Below the pieces are notes generated by a model. That model was not told the DNA's origin. It made no database searches and worked only from the letters and a program-made list of their open reading frames with translations. Shown here in pieces: positions 15,409 through 23,884 of a DNA stretch of 61,276 nt (positions are counted from its first letter, which is position 1; the number at the start of each line of letters is the position of its first letter). Source of the DNA: CALZBJ01 sp945619025 (GTDB taxonomy: Bacteria; Pseudomonadota; Gammaproteobacteria; Cardiobacteriales; Wohlfahrtiimonadaceae); contig CALZBJ010000011.1 in the NCBI GenBank assembly GCA_945619025.1, positions 1-61,276 on the forward strand. Direction: 5' to 3'. Position numbers and translations under genes: made by a program.

Positions 15409-16209
15409 ATGGGATATTCAAAGATTATTGTATTGGCGCTGATTCTTATTGTGGGACTTGGTACTTTTTTGGTGCGAACCCATTATATTAATGAGCGCTC
15501 CACAAAGGGGCTTTCAGGCTATTTACGCGATACCTTTTTCTGGCAGAGTGAAGGGACGCTTTATGGGCGCGTGATGAATGTGCTCATGGCGAAAACCGTG
15601 ATTGATCTCGCCTTTTTTCTGTTAAAACTGCTTCTCATTTTACTCTTTGGTTGGATTTCAATCCGCTTTTCACTTGAGTTTTTACAATATGGGGTGATGG
15701 CGCTCTGTTTAATTAGCGTGCCACGCCATACTTATAATGTCTCTCGCATTGTGATCGAAACCTTTAAAAATCGCTTTAATCTCTATCAAGCCTATAAAAT
15801 GGTGATCGTCATGCCGGAGGTGCATCGTCTTGAAAAGCCTGGGATGTTGACGCGATTTATCGAGTGGATTTCCGGTCGAGGAGAGTGGCGCAGGTGGGCG
15901 CATCAGGCGGAAATTAATCAAATCACGCGGCGAACGCTCCCTATTTTCCTGCTTCGCTTGGTGGTGACCTTTGGGCTCGTTGTGCTTTTTTCAAAGATGC
16001 TCAGTTGGCTGATTATCCCGCAAATGGTCTCAAATGAAGCGCTTTTAACACTCACTGCTCGCGGGAATTTTATCGGTATTGTGACGCTGTATCTCTATCC
16101 CTTTTTTGCGTCGATTGATTTCTGTTTTCAGACGGAGTTTGTCAGCGTTTTGCTTGAAGAGGGGTCGCTCTGGCGTAATTTAATGAATTATCTCTTTAAC
16201 CCGGCATGA
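15409..16209 (+). CDS. Hypothetical inner-membrane protein
   Basis: I do not recognise this 266-residue protein. It has hydrophobic segments near 5-22, 63-85, 95-112, 180-205 and 225-245, so probably five or six membrane passes, with a basic cytoplasmic loop (IEWISGRGEWRRW region, about 145-165). No transport or enzyme motif is visible. It stands alone between tRNA-Ser and ecotin, and a GAGAAG-type site lies somewhat far upstream of the ATG. Confidence 0.7.
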   Translation: MGYSKIIVLALILIVGLGTFLVRTHYINERSTKGLSGYLRDTFFWQSEGTLYGRVMNVLMAKTVIDLAFFLLKLLLILLFGWISIRFSLEFLQYGVMALCLISVPRHTYNVSRIVIETFKNRFNLYQAYKMVIVMPEVHRLEKPGMLTRFIEWISGRGEWRRWAHQAEINQITRRTLPIFLLRLVVTFGLVVLFSKMLSWLIIPQMVSNEALLTLTARGNFIGIVTLYLYPFFASIDFCFQTEFVSVLLEEGSLWRNLMNYLFNPA

Positions 16210-16352
16210 TTTGTTTTATAAATTAACGCACTGTTTCCCGCATAAAATTCTTTAAACTGAGCGGAAAACCGTTTACACTGAAGGGATCGCGTACGTAAAT
16301 GTGCTCAAAAGGCGCGCCGTACGATTCATCCACAATAGAAGGATAGGCAAAT

Positions 16353-16826
16353 ATGAAATTTTCAAAAACATTATTAACGTTATCAGGAATCTTTTTTATG
16401 TCCTATGGCCAGGCGGCAGATGCCGATACTTTAAAATCATTTCCCGAAGCCGGCGAAGGGCAGGTGCGCCATGTGATTGAGCTTCCCGCGCTTCCTGATG
16501 AATACACCGTGAAAGTGGAATTGTTGGTGGGTAAAACGATGGAAACCGATTGCAATCGCCACTTTTTTGGTGGTGAAATGACCGAGAAAACCGTTGAAGG
16601 ATTTGGCTATAACTATTATGAAGTGGCTGAATTAAAAGGCCCGATGAGCACCTTAATGGCTTGTGCGGATGCCGATAAAAAACAAGAGTTTGTGACGCTT
16701 CAAGGGCAAGATCTCGTACGCTATAACAGCCGTCTTCCGATTGTGGTCTATACCCCTGAAGGCACTGAAGTAAAATATCGCATCTGGCAAGCAAATGTGC
16801 TTGTTCACGATGCTGAGCAAAAATAA
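16353..16826 (+). CDS. eco: Ecotin, periplasmic serine protease inhibitor
   Basis: Ecotin is a dimeric periplasmic inhibitor of trypsin-fold proteases. The 157-residue precursor has a signal peptide (1-21, cut after GQA) and conserved ecotin core: VKVELLVGKTMETDCN, EGFGYNYYEV, and RYNSRLPIVVYTPEG. Cys67 and Cys104 match the family disulfide. By alignment to E. coli ecotin the reactive loop reads STLMAC, placing Leu101 at P1 where E. coli has Met. The broad inhibitor would protect against host or larval digestive proteases. Its stop codon abuts that of the convergent hydrolase gene with no gap. Confidence 0.95.
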   Translation: MKFSKTLLTLSGIFFMSYGQAADADTLKSFPEAGEGQVRHVIELPALPDEYTVKVELLVGKTMETDCNRHFFGGEMTEKTVEGFGYNYYEVAELKGPMSTLMACADADKKQEFVTLQGQDLVRYNSRLPIVVYTPEGTEVKYRIWQANVLVHDAEQK

Positions 16827-17489
16827 TTAATCTTGCGTGAGGAAGGTAAAAACGTCTTCATAAATGAGACCATTATTGACAATATAACTTCCATGATCAT
16901 GACCTTTGATGATGGTTAGCTCGCTATGAGGTAGTGCGCCGACGATCCGCTCAAAGGTCATTGGTTTGTAAAGATCATTTTCAGCGCCGATGACGAGCGT
17001 CCGGTTTTGCACTTTTTTAAGCTCATCGGGCGTAATATTGGGCTCGTCCATCATCATTTTATAGAGCGGATCTTGAGTCTTGGTATATAAGATTCGCACA
17101 TAACGCAGGCACGCGTCGGTGAGATCATCGGGGGTTAGATTTGGCCCAAGCAAAATGAGGCGATTCAGTCTATTTTGCGCCTTAATCGCCATCAACATCG
17201 TCACAATCGAGCCATCACTAAAGCCGAGCACATGCGGCGTTTCAATGTTTAAAGCCTCGATAAATTCTAAAATATCATCACGCATCGTTTCATAATGAAA
17301 CTGATCGGTTTTCTCACTCTTTCCATGATTACGGCTATCGATCGTGTAGACGGTAAAATGCTCCGCGAGTTTTTCCGCAAGCGGATCAAAAATCGTTAAA
17401 TCCTCCCCATTTCCATGCAATAAAATTAGCGGATCGCCCGATCCTTGCTTGGTGTAATGCAGTGTCACGCCGTTAACTTTAATATCCAT
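16827..17489 (-). CDS. Alpha/beta-fold hydrolase
   Basis: A 220-residue cytoplasmic hydrolase. The oxyanion region LLHGNGE is at 24-30, the nucleophile elbow GFSDG at 89-93 (Ser91), and the triad is completed by Asp in GAENDLY and His in GHDHGSY near the C-terminus. This is the classical small esterase/BioH-like layout; no substrate can be assigned. It is convergent with ecotin and divergent from the AvcD gene, with 177 bases between their starts. Confidence 0.85.
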   Translation of the reverse strand: MDIKVNGVTLHYTKQGSGDPLILLHGNGEDLTIFDPLAEKLAEHFTVYTIDSRNHGKSEKTDQFHYETMRDDILEFIEALNIETPHVLGFSDGSIVTMLMAIKAQNRLNRLILLGPNLTPDDLTDACLRYVRILYTKTQDPLYKMMMDEPNITPDELKKVQNRTLVIGAENDLYKPMTFERIVGALPHSELTIIKGHDHGSYIVNNGLIYEDVFTFLTQD

Positions 17490-17666
17490 GATGATTGTGA
17501 TGATTCCTTGATACTTGCTCTATGATTTTAACTATAGAGATTAGTATACGGGATGTGCTGAGTTAGATAAATCTGATCATAATCGGCGCAAACGTTAATA
17601 ATATGTGATTTGCTATATCCTACAGATAGTTTGTTGATCATATTAATTTCACTAAGAGGAGTCATC
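17490..17666 (+). ncRNA. Candidate AvcI-type antitoxin RNA region upstream of avcD
   Basis: In known AvcID systems a small RNA of roughly this size is transcribed just upstream of avcD and keeps the deaminase inactive. This 177-base AT-rich gap has no open reading frame and fits the position and size. A weak promoter candidate (TTGATA at 17508-17513 with ACTATA at 17531-17536, 17-base spacer) points toward avcD. I cannot confirm sequence or structure homology, so this is inference from context. Confidence 0.35.
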
Positions 17667-19418
17667 ATGGAAAATAGTATTGATAATATTTATCAAGATC
17701 TTCGCGAAGGATTTGTTGTGGTCGGATTAACCGGTGCGATAGGAAGCGGGTGTAGCACGATTGCTGAGCTATTATCTGAAGAATTAACCGAGTCAGATAT
17801 TGAACACTTTGAGTCTCATCTAAACGAGGAGACATTTGATAGCCTTGAACCGTATCGAGCGCGAAAAATAAAGACTTTTATTAAAGAAAGGAAGTGGAAG
17901 CCTTTTTATCAAGTAAAAGTGTCCAATTTACTCTTTGCCATTTTATTTGCCCATCGCGAGGCGTATGAGTCGGAAAAGCTACATGTATCCTCTTGGTTTT
18001 CTGAAACAGAAGATTCAAAGTATCTTGATGTAGAACGTTTATGTCAGACGATTTTGGATCTGATTACCCATGATGATGTGCGTCGACATGACAATACTAA
18101 ACGCCTTACAGAACATTTAGAGCGGTTAGATTATGTGATTCAAAACCAAGTTAAAAAATCAAATCAAAATTATACATGTGACTTTCAAGAAATCGGATCA
18201 TCATTGCGCGAACATGGAGAAGTAATTAATAAGATTCCATTTCAATATACGTCGATGAAGTCGGTAGCGCATGTGTTTCTTATCTCACAATTGATTAATA
18301 AGATGATAAAAAAGTTAAAGGCGGAAGGCACAGACTTTTTTGTGATTGATGCGTTACGAAATGTGCATGAAATAAACTTTTTTAAGGCGCGTTATTCCAA
18401 TTTTTACCTATTTGCGATTCAGGCTGAAAAGGAAGTTCGAAAAATGCGGGTCATGGATGGTTTTTCATTTAATGAAGCGGATTATAACGAAATCGTAGCC
18501 AGAGAGACGGAAAAGAAAGGCTTGCATAATCAGGATATTAATCGATGTTTAAGCGGTGGTGATATATTTATTACGAATAATGAACGAGGATGTGATGCCC
18601 TTAAATATAATCTACTTAAATATGTCTCATTGATTCGAAAGCCCGGATTATTTACTCCATCAAAAGATGAGCGAAACATGCAGATTGCACTGACTGCGCG
18701 TTATAACTCAGGGTGTATTTCTCGGCAAGTCGGTGCTTGTGTGGTCGGGAAAGAGGGATATGTTCTGGGTATTGGCTGGAATGATGTGCCAGAAGGATCG
18801 ATTCCCTGTCTTTATCGCTCAGCAAAGACATTATTGTCGGATCATAAAAAGGCCCCAGAGTTTAGTGATTACGAAATAAGTCCAATTTTCACTGAGTATG
18901 TTGCGAGTAAGATTCGCTTGAGAGAGGAGCCGTTTTGCTTTAAGGATTTAGAAAATAGTCGCAATGCGGAAGAAAAATTTAAAGCAATTGAGCAAGATCC
19001 CAAGTTATCGAGTCTTAATTGCGAGTTAGATCAGAAACGTTATGATGATCTTATAAAATACTTGGAACATCAATTCACGAAAAACTTTAAAAACCCTACC
19101 CGTGAACGAGCCCTTCATGCCGAAGAAAATGCGTTTTTACAATCTTCTAAAGTGGGAGGAGGATCACTAAAGGGTGGCACACTCTACACGACCGATAGCC
19201 CTTGCCAACTGTGCGCTAAAAAAGCGATGCAACTGGGGATTGAGCGAATTATCTATATCGATGCATATCCGGATATCTCAAATGCTCAGACGCTATGCTC
19301 AGGACCTACAGAAAATCGTCCTATTGTGCATGCCTTTGAAGGGGTAGCGGAGAGTGCATTTATGAAGTTATTTAAGCCGTTAATTATCATTAAAGATGAA
19401 ATTGATCTCAAATCTTAA
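17667..19418 (+). CDS. avcD: AvcD-type antiphage deoxycytidylate deaminase
   Basis: AvcD/DCD enzymes deaminate dCTP and dCMP during phage infection, draining the nucleotide pool. This 583-residue protein has both expected parts. The N-terminal P-loop kinase-like domain carries GAIGSGCST at 23-31, where the usual Walker lysine is Cys. The C-terminal zinc deaminase has the HAE motif (His484, Glu486) and PCQLC (Cys513, Cys516). It begins at 17667 after AAGAGGAG; a longer reading upstream lacks a ribosome site. The gene is visibly richer in A+T than its neighbours and sits alone between unrelated genes with its own terminator, consistent with horizontal transfer. An ordinary dCMP deaminase is a less likely reading, as those lack the large P-loop domain. 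Confidence 0.85.
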   Translation: MENSIDNIYQDLREGFVVVGLTGAIGSGCSTIAELLSEELTESDIEHFESHLNEETFDSLEPYRARKIKTFIKERKWKPFYQVKVSNLLFAILFAHREAYESEKLHVSSWFSETEDSKYLDVERLCQTILDLITHDDVRRHDNTKRLTEHLERLDYVIQNQVKKSNQNYTCDFQEIGSSLREHGEVINKIPFQYTSMKSVAHVFLISQLINKMIKKLKAEGTDFFVIDALRNVHEINFFKARYSNFYLFAIQAEKEVRKMRVMDGFSFNEADYNEIVARETEKKGLHNQDINRCLSGGDIFITNNERGCDALKYNLLKYVSLIRKPGLFTPSKDERNMQIALTARYNSGCISRQVGACVVGKEGYVLGIGWNDVPEGSIPCLYRSAKTLLSDHKKAPEFSDYEISPIFTEYVASKIRLREEPFCFKDLENSRNAEEKFKAIEQDPKLSSLNCELDQKRYDDLIKYLEHQFTKNFKNPTRERALHAEENAFLQSSKVGGGSLKGGTLYTTDSPCQLCAKKAMQLGIERIIYIDAYPDISNAQTLCSGPTENRPIVHAFEGVAESAFMKLFKPLIIIKDEIDLKS

Positions 19419-19439
19419 ACGGCGTTAATTCCTGTAAGT

Positions 19440-19469
19440 CTGTCAATGTCATCATTGGCAGGTTTTTTT
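19440..19469 (+). terminator. avcD terminator
   Basis: CTGTCAATG (19440-19448) pairs with CATTGGCAG (19453-19461, one T-G) around a 4-base loop, followed by seven T. Confidence 0.85.
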
Positions 19470-19543
19470 ATTAAACAATATCAGTTGGCGTATATTGGTA
19501 TTAATAAATTTGAAGTTTATTAAGCTAACGACAAGGACCAAAG

Positions 19544-20236
19544 ATGAAAAAGTTGTGGGGCATTGCGCTGTTATGCGTGGGAATGTTGAGTGGGGCGATG
19601 GCGGAGCCGTATACGCCGATTAAAAGTCTTGAAGAGATTTTATCGATTCGAGAAGAGGGCGGTAAATATTTCGTCAATTTTGACCTAGAGAAATTGCAAA
19701 CGGCGGTGCTCAATTTTGAAAAGCATGCGCGTACCTATCCAGTGACATTTGATTCGCGCATGGAGCAGCAACAAGCAATTGATGATGTGATTTTGGTGGA
19801 TATGCTCAGCGTGATCTATCCGTTTAATAACGATATCGGCACGCTGCAGCTCTTTTTGCGTCTTAATGCGGTGGCCTATAATCTCGATCATAATCCGCTT
19901 GAGAGTCTAAAGCGGTTTGATAAAACAGCCAATTTACTCCTTGAGCTTAAAGAGGATGATCCATCCCTTCACAATTTTATCGCCAATTTCCAAGCCTCAA
20001 CGGGGCAGTATGACAATGCGGAAATGCACTTTAAGCGCGCCATTGAGCTTGGTGATACCCACTCATATTACGGGCTTGGGCTCGTCTATTTGAGCCAAGA
20101 TCAAGATGAAAAAGCGCTTGAGGTGATGAAGGAGTATCGTATGCATCATCCAAGCAATAACAATATTGATGAGGTGATTTCGATCATTGAGCGTGGTGAT
20201 TATGAGATTAAGAAAACGCCTGAAACGCCATCATAA
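19544..20236 (+). CDS. Exported TPR-repeat protein
   Basis: A 230-residue protein with a cleavable signal peptide (1-20, ending MAEPY with a GAMA-E site). Residues 125-205 hold two or three tetratricopeptide-like helical pairs (ASTGQYDNAEMHFKRAIELG, then a SYYGLGLVYLSQDQDEKALEVM-like unit split here around 168-190). TPR proteins scaffold protein contacts; the partner is unknown. An AAGGA site precedes the ATG by about 6 bases. No functional neighbour is evident. Confidence 0.8.
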   Translation: MKKLWGIALLCVGMLSGAMAEPYTPIKSLEEILSIREEGGKYFVNFDLEKLQTAVLNFEKHARTYPVTFDSRMEQQQAIDDVILVDMLSVIYPFNNDIGTLQLFLRLNAVAYNLDHNPLESLKRFDKTANLLLELKEDDPSLHNFIANFQASTGQYDNAEMHFKRAIELGDTHSYYGLGLVYLSQDQDEKALEVMKEYRMHHPSNNNIDEVISIIERGDYEIKKTPETPS

Positions 20237-20419
20237 TGATTGATTAACTTTGATTAAATGAATGATCGAGCGAAAAATCGGTCTCTTTACGGCCTACATC
20301 ATATTATTTAGGGAAAGGGCTGGAGGCATTGCCCGAAAGGCGCTATTCTGAGGGAAAGCATTAATTAAAACGCCTGGAAATAGCGAGCGAAACGGCGCCG
20401 CGGGCGATAAGGAGGCAGA

Positions 20420-21214
20420 ATGAAAAAAGTAGTGTTGATCGGATTTGGGGCGATTGGTGAATATGTGGCGGAGCATCTTCCAGAAGGGATTGAGTTGGCC
20501 GCTGTGGTGGAAGTTCCTGAGAATATTCCGGCGCTTGTGGCGCGTTTTACCGGTAGACCGATCGAGGTGGTTTCATGCATTAATGATCTCTCGATGACGC
20601 CGGATTTAGTTTTAGAAGCCGCGGGGCAGGCAGCGCTAAAAATGCATGGGGAAGCGGTGCTTCGCTTTGGTTGGCCGCTCACGATTGTGTCGGTCGGCGC
20701 GCTTGCAGATGAGGTATTTCACAATAATTTAAAACAGGCCGCAAAAGAGGGCAATAGCCGTTACTGGCTGCTTCCTGGGGCACTTGGCGGGATTGATGCA
20801 CTGTCGGCGGCAAAACGCACGGGGCTTGAGCATGTTTCGTATCAGAGTTTAAAATCGATCGAAGGTTGGCGTGGCACTCATGCGGAAAATTTAATAGACC
20901 TTGATAGCGTCACGGAAGCGACCTGCTTTTTTAAAGGATCGGCCCGTGAAGCGGCGACACTGTTCCCGAAAAATGCCAACGTTGCCGCAACCATTGCGCT
21001 AGCCGGAGCGGGCTTTGAGGCCACCGATGTGGAGCTTTGGTGTGACCCCAACCCAATCAAAAACCGCCATACCATCGATGTTAAAGGTGTCTTTGGCGAT
21101 TTTACTATTACCATCAAGGGCAATCCCTTAGCGAAAAACCCTAAAACCTCAATGTTAGCGGCGTTAAGTGTGCTCCATGCCTGCGATAATCTCGTTGCGC
21201 TTGAATGGGTGTAG
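20420..21214 (+). CDS. nadX: L-aspartate dehydrogenase
   Basis: NadX oxidises L-aspartate with NAD(P)+ to iminoaspartate, the substrate of NadA in NAD synthesis, or the reverse with ammonia. The 264-residue protein has the Rossmann motif GFGAIGEYV at 8-16, SVGALAD, the LLPGALGGIDAL substrate region at about 114-126 and a C-terminal dimer domain ending HACDNLVALEWV. No nadA or nadC is adjacent, so the physiological direction is open. An AAGGAGG site lies 7 bases before the ATG. It ends in a UUCG-loop terminator. Confidence 0.9.
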   Translation: MKKVVLIGFGAIGEYVAEHLPEGIELAAVVEVPENIPALVARFTGRPIEVVSCINDLSMTPDLVLEAAGQAALKMHGEAVLRFGWPLTIVSVGALADEVFHNNLKQAAKEGNSRYWLLPGALGGIDALSAAKRTGLEHVSYQSLKSIEGWRGTHAENLIDLDSVTEATCFFKGSAREAATLFPKNANVAATIALAGAGFEATDVELWCDPNPIKNRHTIDVKGVFGDFTITIKGNPLAKNPKTSMLAALSVLHACDNLVALEWV

Positions 21215-21271
21215 TGAGGTTAGAGCGTTGGGCGCCTCAAAATTAACATAAAACGTACGATATAAAATGAG

Positions 21272-21297
21272 AAAGCGATCTTCGGATCGCTTTTTTT
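21272..21297 (+). terminator. nadX terminator with UUCG tetraloop
   Basis: A perfect 9-bp stem AAAGCGATC/GATCGCTTT closes the stable UUCG tetraloop and is followed by a T run. Confidence 0.93.
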
Positions 21298-21469
21298 ATG
21301 TGCGGATTTACGGACAAATTATGTTATTTGTCATTAATAATTTAAATTGAAAATAGCATATCGATATCTTTGGCAAATCAAAAGCCGATATAACTCATTG
21401 AAAATTGAGTTTTCAGGAACACTTCTAGCGGTGTAGATGAATCATTTCTCACTTTAGTAAATATTTGCA

Positions 21470-21525
21470 ATTGACAATAATCATTAAAAAGCAATAATAG
21501 CCAAAGGAGAACAATTATCATTTAC
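21470..21525 (+). promoter_or_regulatory. Fur boxes and promoter of the heme operon
   Basis: Two 19-bp windows resemble the Fur consensus: 21470-21488 (about 12 of 19 matches, including an unbroken ATAATCATT) and 21507-21525 (about 13 of 19). The first overlaps TTGACA (21471-21476), the -35 of a promoter whose -10 is AATAAT (21493-21498, 16-base spacer). Iron-replete Fur would block it. The rest of the 21215-21547 gap holds only the nadX terminator and AT-rich sequence. Confidence 0.7.
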
Positions 21526-21547
21526 ATTTATGCAGCTTGGTGGACCG

Positions 21548-23866
21548 ATGTTAGGAAAAAGAAAACTGCTGCCGTTTCTGCTTGCGTCTTTATTAATGGC
21601 GCAAGCAGCGGCGGAGCCTACCCAAACGAAAACGAACGCCCCATTTAACGGGGTCGATGGGACGAGTGAGGCACTCGATAAAAATGCTCAAGCCCCTGAA
21701 TTAAAGCTCAACCGCGTCATCGTTACCGCGATGAAAGAGGCGCTTGCCATTGAAGATAGTGGCGCGACCATTGCCCATTTTGGTGAAAGCGAGATCGATC
21801 GACTCAATGCCACATCGCTCAGTGATCTGCTGATTTATGAACCTGGCGTGAGCGTGGATGAGAGTAAATCTGGGGGGTTGAGTGATATTCGTATCCGCGG
21901 GATTGGTGACGATCGCGTCCTTATTTTAGTCGATGGCGCGCCGCTGCCACAGACCTATAGTTTCGGCAGTTATCTTGGAACGAATCGAAATTATTTTGAT
22001 CTCGATGCGATGAAATCGGTGGATATTGTCAAAGGACCGATGTCGACGCTCTATGGCGGCAGTGCGCTCGCGGGCGGTATTTTCATGATGACGAAAGATC
22101 CAAGCGACTACATTAAACCTGGTGAAAAATATGGCGGTGAGGCGAAGATTGGATATCGCTCGGCTTCACGTGAAACCTTGCTATCTGGCACGGGCGCGGC
22201 AAATTTTAACGATGATCTTTCGGCATTTTTGCGCCTGACGTACAAAAAACAGCATGAGCGCGCTAATCATCACGGCGATGGTGCGGGGAACTCACAGCTT
22301 GGGCCAAATCGCCTTCATCCCGATCCTTCCGATTCGAACGTCAATAATCTACTGACTAAGTGGGTATTTGAACCCAATAGCGAGCACAAATTTAGCGCGA
22401 CCTATGAGTATTTTAAGGAAGATGTGGATGTCGATCCGAAAGCAAAAATCGGCGATATTCCCGATATTGCCTTTAGGATGTTTAAGCAATTAGCCCTTGA
22501 AACCAACGATATTAATAAGCGCCAACAGCTCACCTTTAGGCACGATTTTAATCTAAAAACGCAGCTCTTTGATCAAGGATTTTGGCAACTCTATTTCCAG
22601 AAAAATAGTGTCGAGCAGAGCAGTTTTGAGGTGCGTGAAATGATTGAAGGGGGCATGGTCACCGAGCGGGATCGTCTCTCTACGTTTGATAATAAAAGTC
22701 TTGGGTTTGGCGCGGAGTTTACTAAATTACTCGAGACTCAAAATGGCATTACGCACAATCTAACCTATGGATTAAGTGCTCGGCAGAATCGCGTAAGTAC
22801 CGAACGTACCGGCGATACGAGAATGCGTCCGAGCGGGCAATCGATGGAGAGAGAGGCGTTCCCCAATAAAAGTTTCCCCGATTCAACGATTCGTGAATAC
22901 GGTCTATTTATCCAAGATCGCATTGGATTGATGGAGGATAAAATCGAGCTGATCGCAGGATTACGCTTTGATCATTATCGCCTCAATCCGAAAACAGGCA
23001 CAGCGTATGAGAGCGCAAACCCCGGTGTCTTACCGCCGGCGAAAGTGAGCAAAAGCCAATTTTCGAAACGGTTTGCGCTTCTCTACCACCCCAATGATGA
23101 ACACACCCTTTTCGTTAACTATTCCGAAGGATTCCGAGCACCCACGTTTGGAGCGGTGAATGTCGGTTTTAGCAATCCAGCTGTTGGCTACACGAGCCGC
23201 TCCAATCCTAATTTAAAGGCCGAAACCAGTAAGCTCTACGAGCTTGGTTGGAACTACACCGATGAGAAACATTCCGTTGCGCTTACCGGATTTTACACTA
23301 CCTATAACAATTTTATTGATGAGCTGAGCTCAGTGGGGAAAGATCCGGCGTCGGGATATCTCGTCTATCAGGCAGTTAACCTCGATAAAAGCTATATCTA
23401 CGGGCTTGAGGCGAAGGCGCGTTTTGAACTGATGGAAGTGCAAAATGGGCACGGTTCCATCGGGCTCAATGTTAGCGCAGCGTACGCAAAAGGCAAAGAT
23501 AAAAAGACGAAAGAGCCGATTAATGGCGTCGATCCGTTAACGCTGACGATGGGGCTTGATTATCGTTTTGATGAGTCTTTTTATGTGGGCGCACGGGTCA
23601 AAATGGTGAAGGCGAAAAAGGCCAGCGAGATCTCGACAAGTATGAAAGAGACAGGCGTTGGGCGCGTTCCCGGATATGGCACGCTTGATCTTGTAGCGGA
23701 ATATAAGCCAACCGACGACATCACCATCAATGCCGGTATTTATAACGTTTTTGATAAAAAACATTGGAGTTGGGGCGATCGCATGACGCAAACCTCTCCA
23801 GGATTGATTGAGCGTGGCAGTAAACCCGGCATTAATGCAGCGCTTTCGATCAAGATTGATTTTTAA
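21548..23866 (+). CDS. TonB-dependent heme/hemoglobin receptor
   Basis: An outer-membrane gated beta-barrel for heme or hemoprotein uptake. After a signal peptide (MLGKRKLLPFLL...AQAAAE) comes a TonB-box-like LNRVIVTA, then the plug domain (SDLLIYEPGVSVDE, IRIRGIGDDRVLILVDGAP, VDIVKGPMSTLYGGSALAGG) and a 22-strand-type barrel. The FRAPT and NPNLKAETS motifs in the barrel are typical of heme receptors, and the final residues KIDF give the aromatic C-terminus for assembly. The start is unsure: ATG 21548 is preferred for the signal peptide, ATG 21530 would add six residues, and neither has an ideally spaced ribosome site. It heads the hmuTUV-hugZ operon under Fur boxes. Confidence 0.9.
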   Translation: MLGKRKLLPFLLASLLMAQAAAEPTQTKTNAPFNGVDGTSEALDKNAQAPELKLNRVIVTAMKEALAIEDSGATIAHFGESEIDRLNATSLSDLLIYEPGVSVDESKSGGLSDIRIRGIGDDRVLILVDGAPLPQTYSFGSYLGTNRNYFDLDAMKSVDIVKGPMSTLYGGSALAGGIFMMTKDPSDYIKPGEKYGGEAKIGYRSASRETLLSGTGAANFNDDLSAFLRLTYKKQHERANHHGDGAGNSQLGPNRLHPDPSDSNVNNLLTKWVFEPNSEHKFSATYEYFKEDVDVDPKAKIGDIPDIAFRMFKQLALETNDINKRQQLTFRHDFNLKTQLFDQGFWQLYFQKNSVEQSSFEVREMIEGGMVTERDRLSTFDNKSLGFGAEFTKLLETQNGITHNLTYGLSARQNRVSTERTGDTRMRPSGQSMEREAFPNKSFPDSTIREYGLFIQDRIGLMEDKIELIAGLRFDHYRLNPKTGTAYESANPGVLPPAKVSKSQFSKRFALLYHPNDEHTLFVNYSEGFRAPTFGAVNVGFSNPAVGYTSRSNPNLKAETSKLYELGWNYTDEKHSVALTGFYTTYNNFIDELSSVGKDPASGYLVYQAVNLDKSYIYGLEAKARFELMEVQNGHGSIGLNVSAAYAKGKDKKTKEPINGVDPLTLTMGLDYRFDESFYVGARVKMVKAKKASEISTSMKETGVGRVPGYGTLDLVAEYKPTDDITINAGIYNVFDKKHWSWGDRMTQTSPGLIERGSKPGINAALSIKIDF

Positions 23867-23884
23867 GGAAAAGTGGAGCATTCC

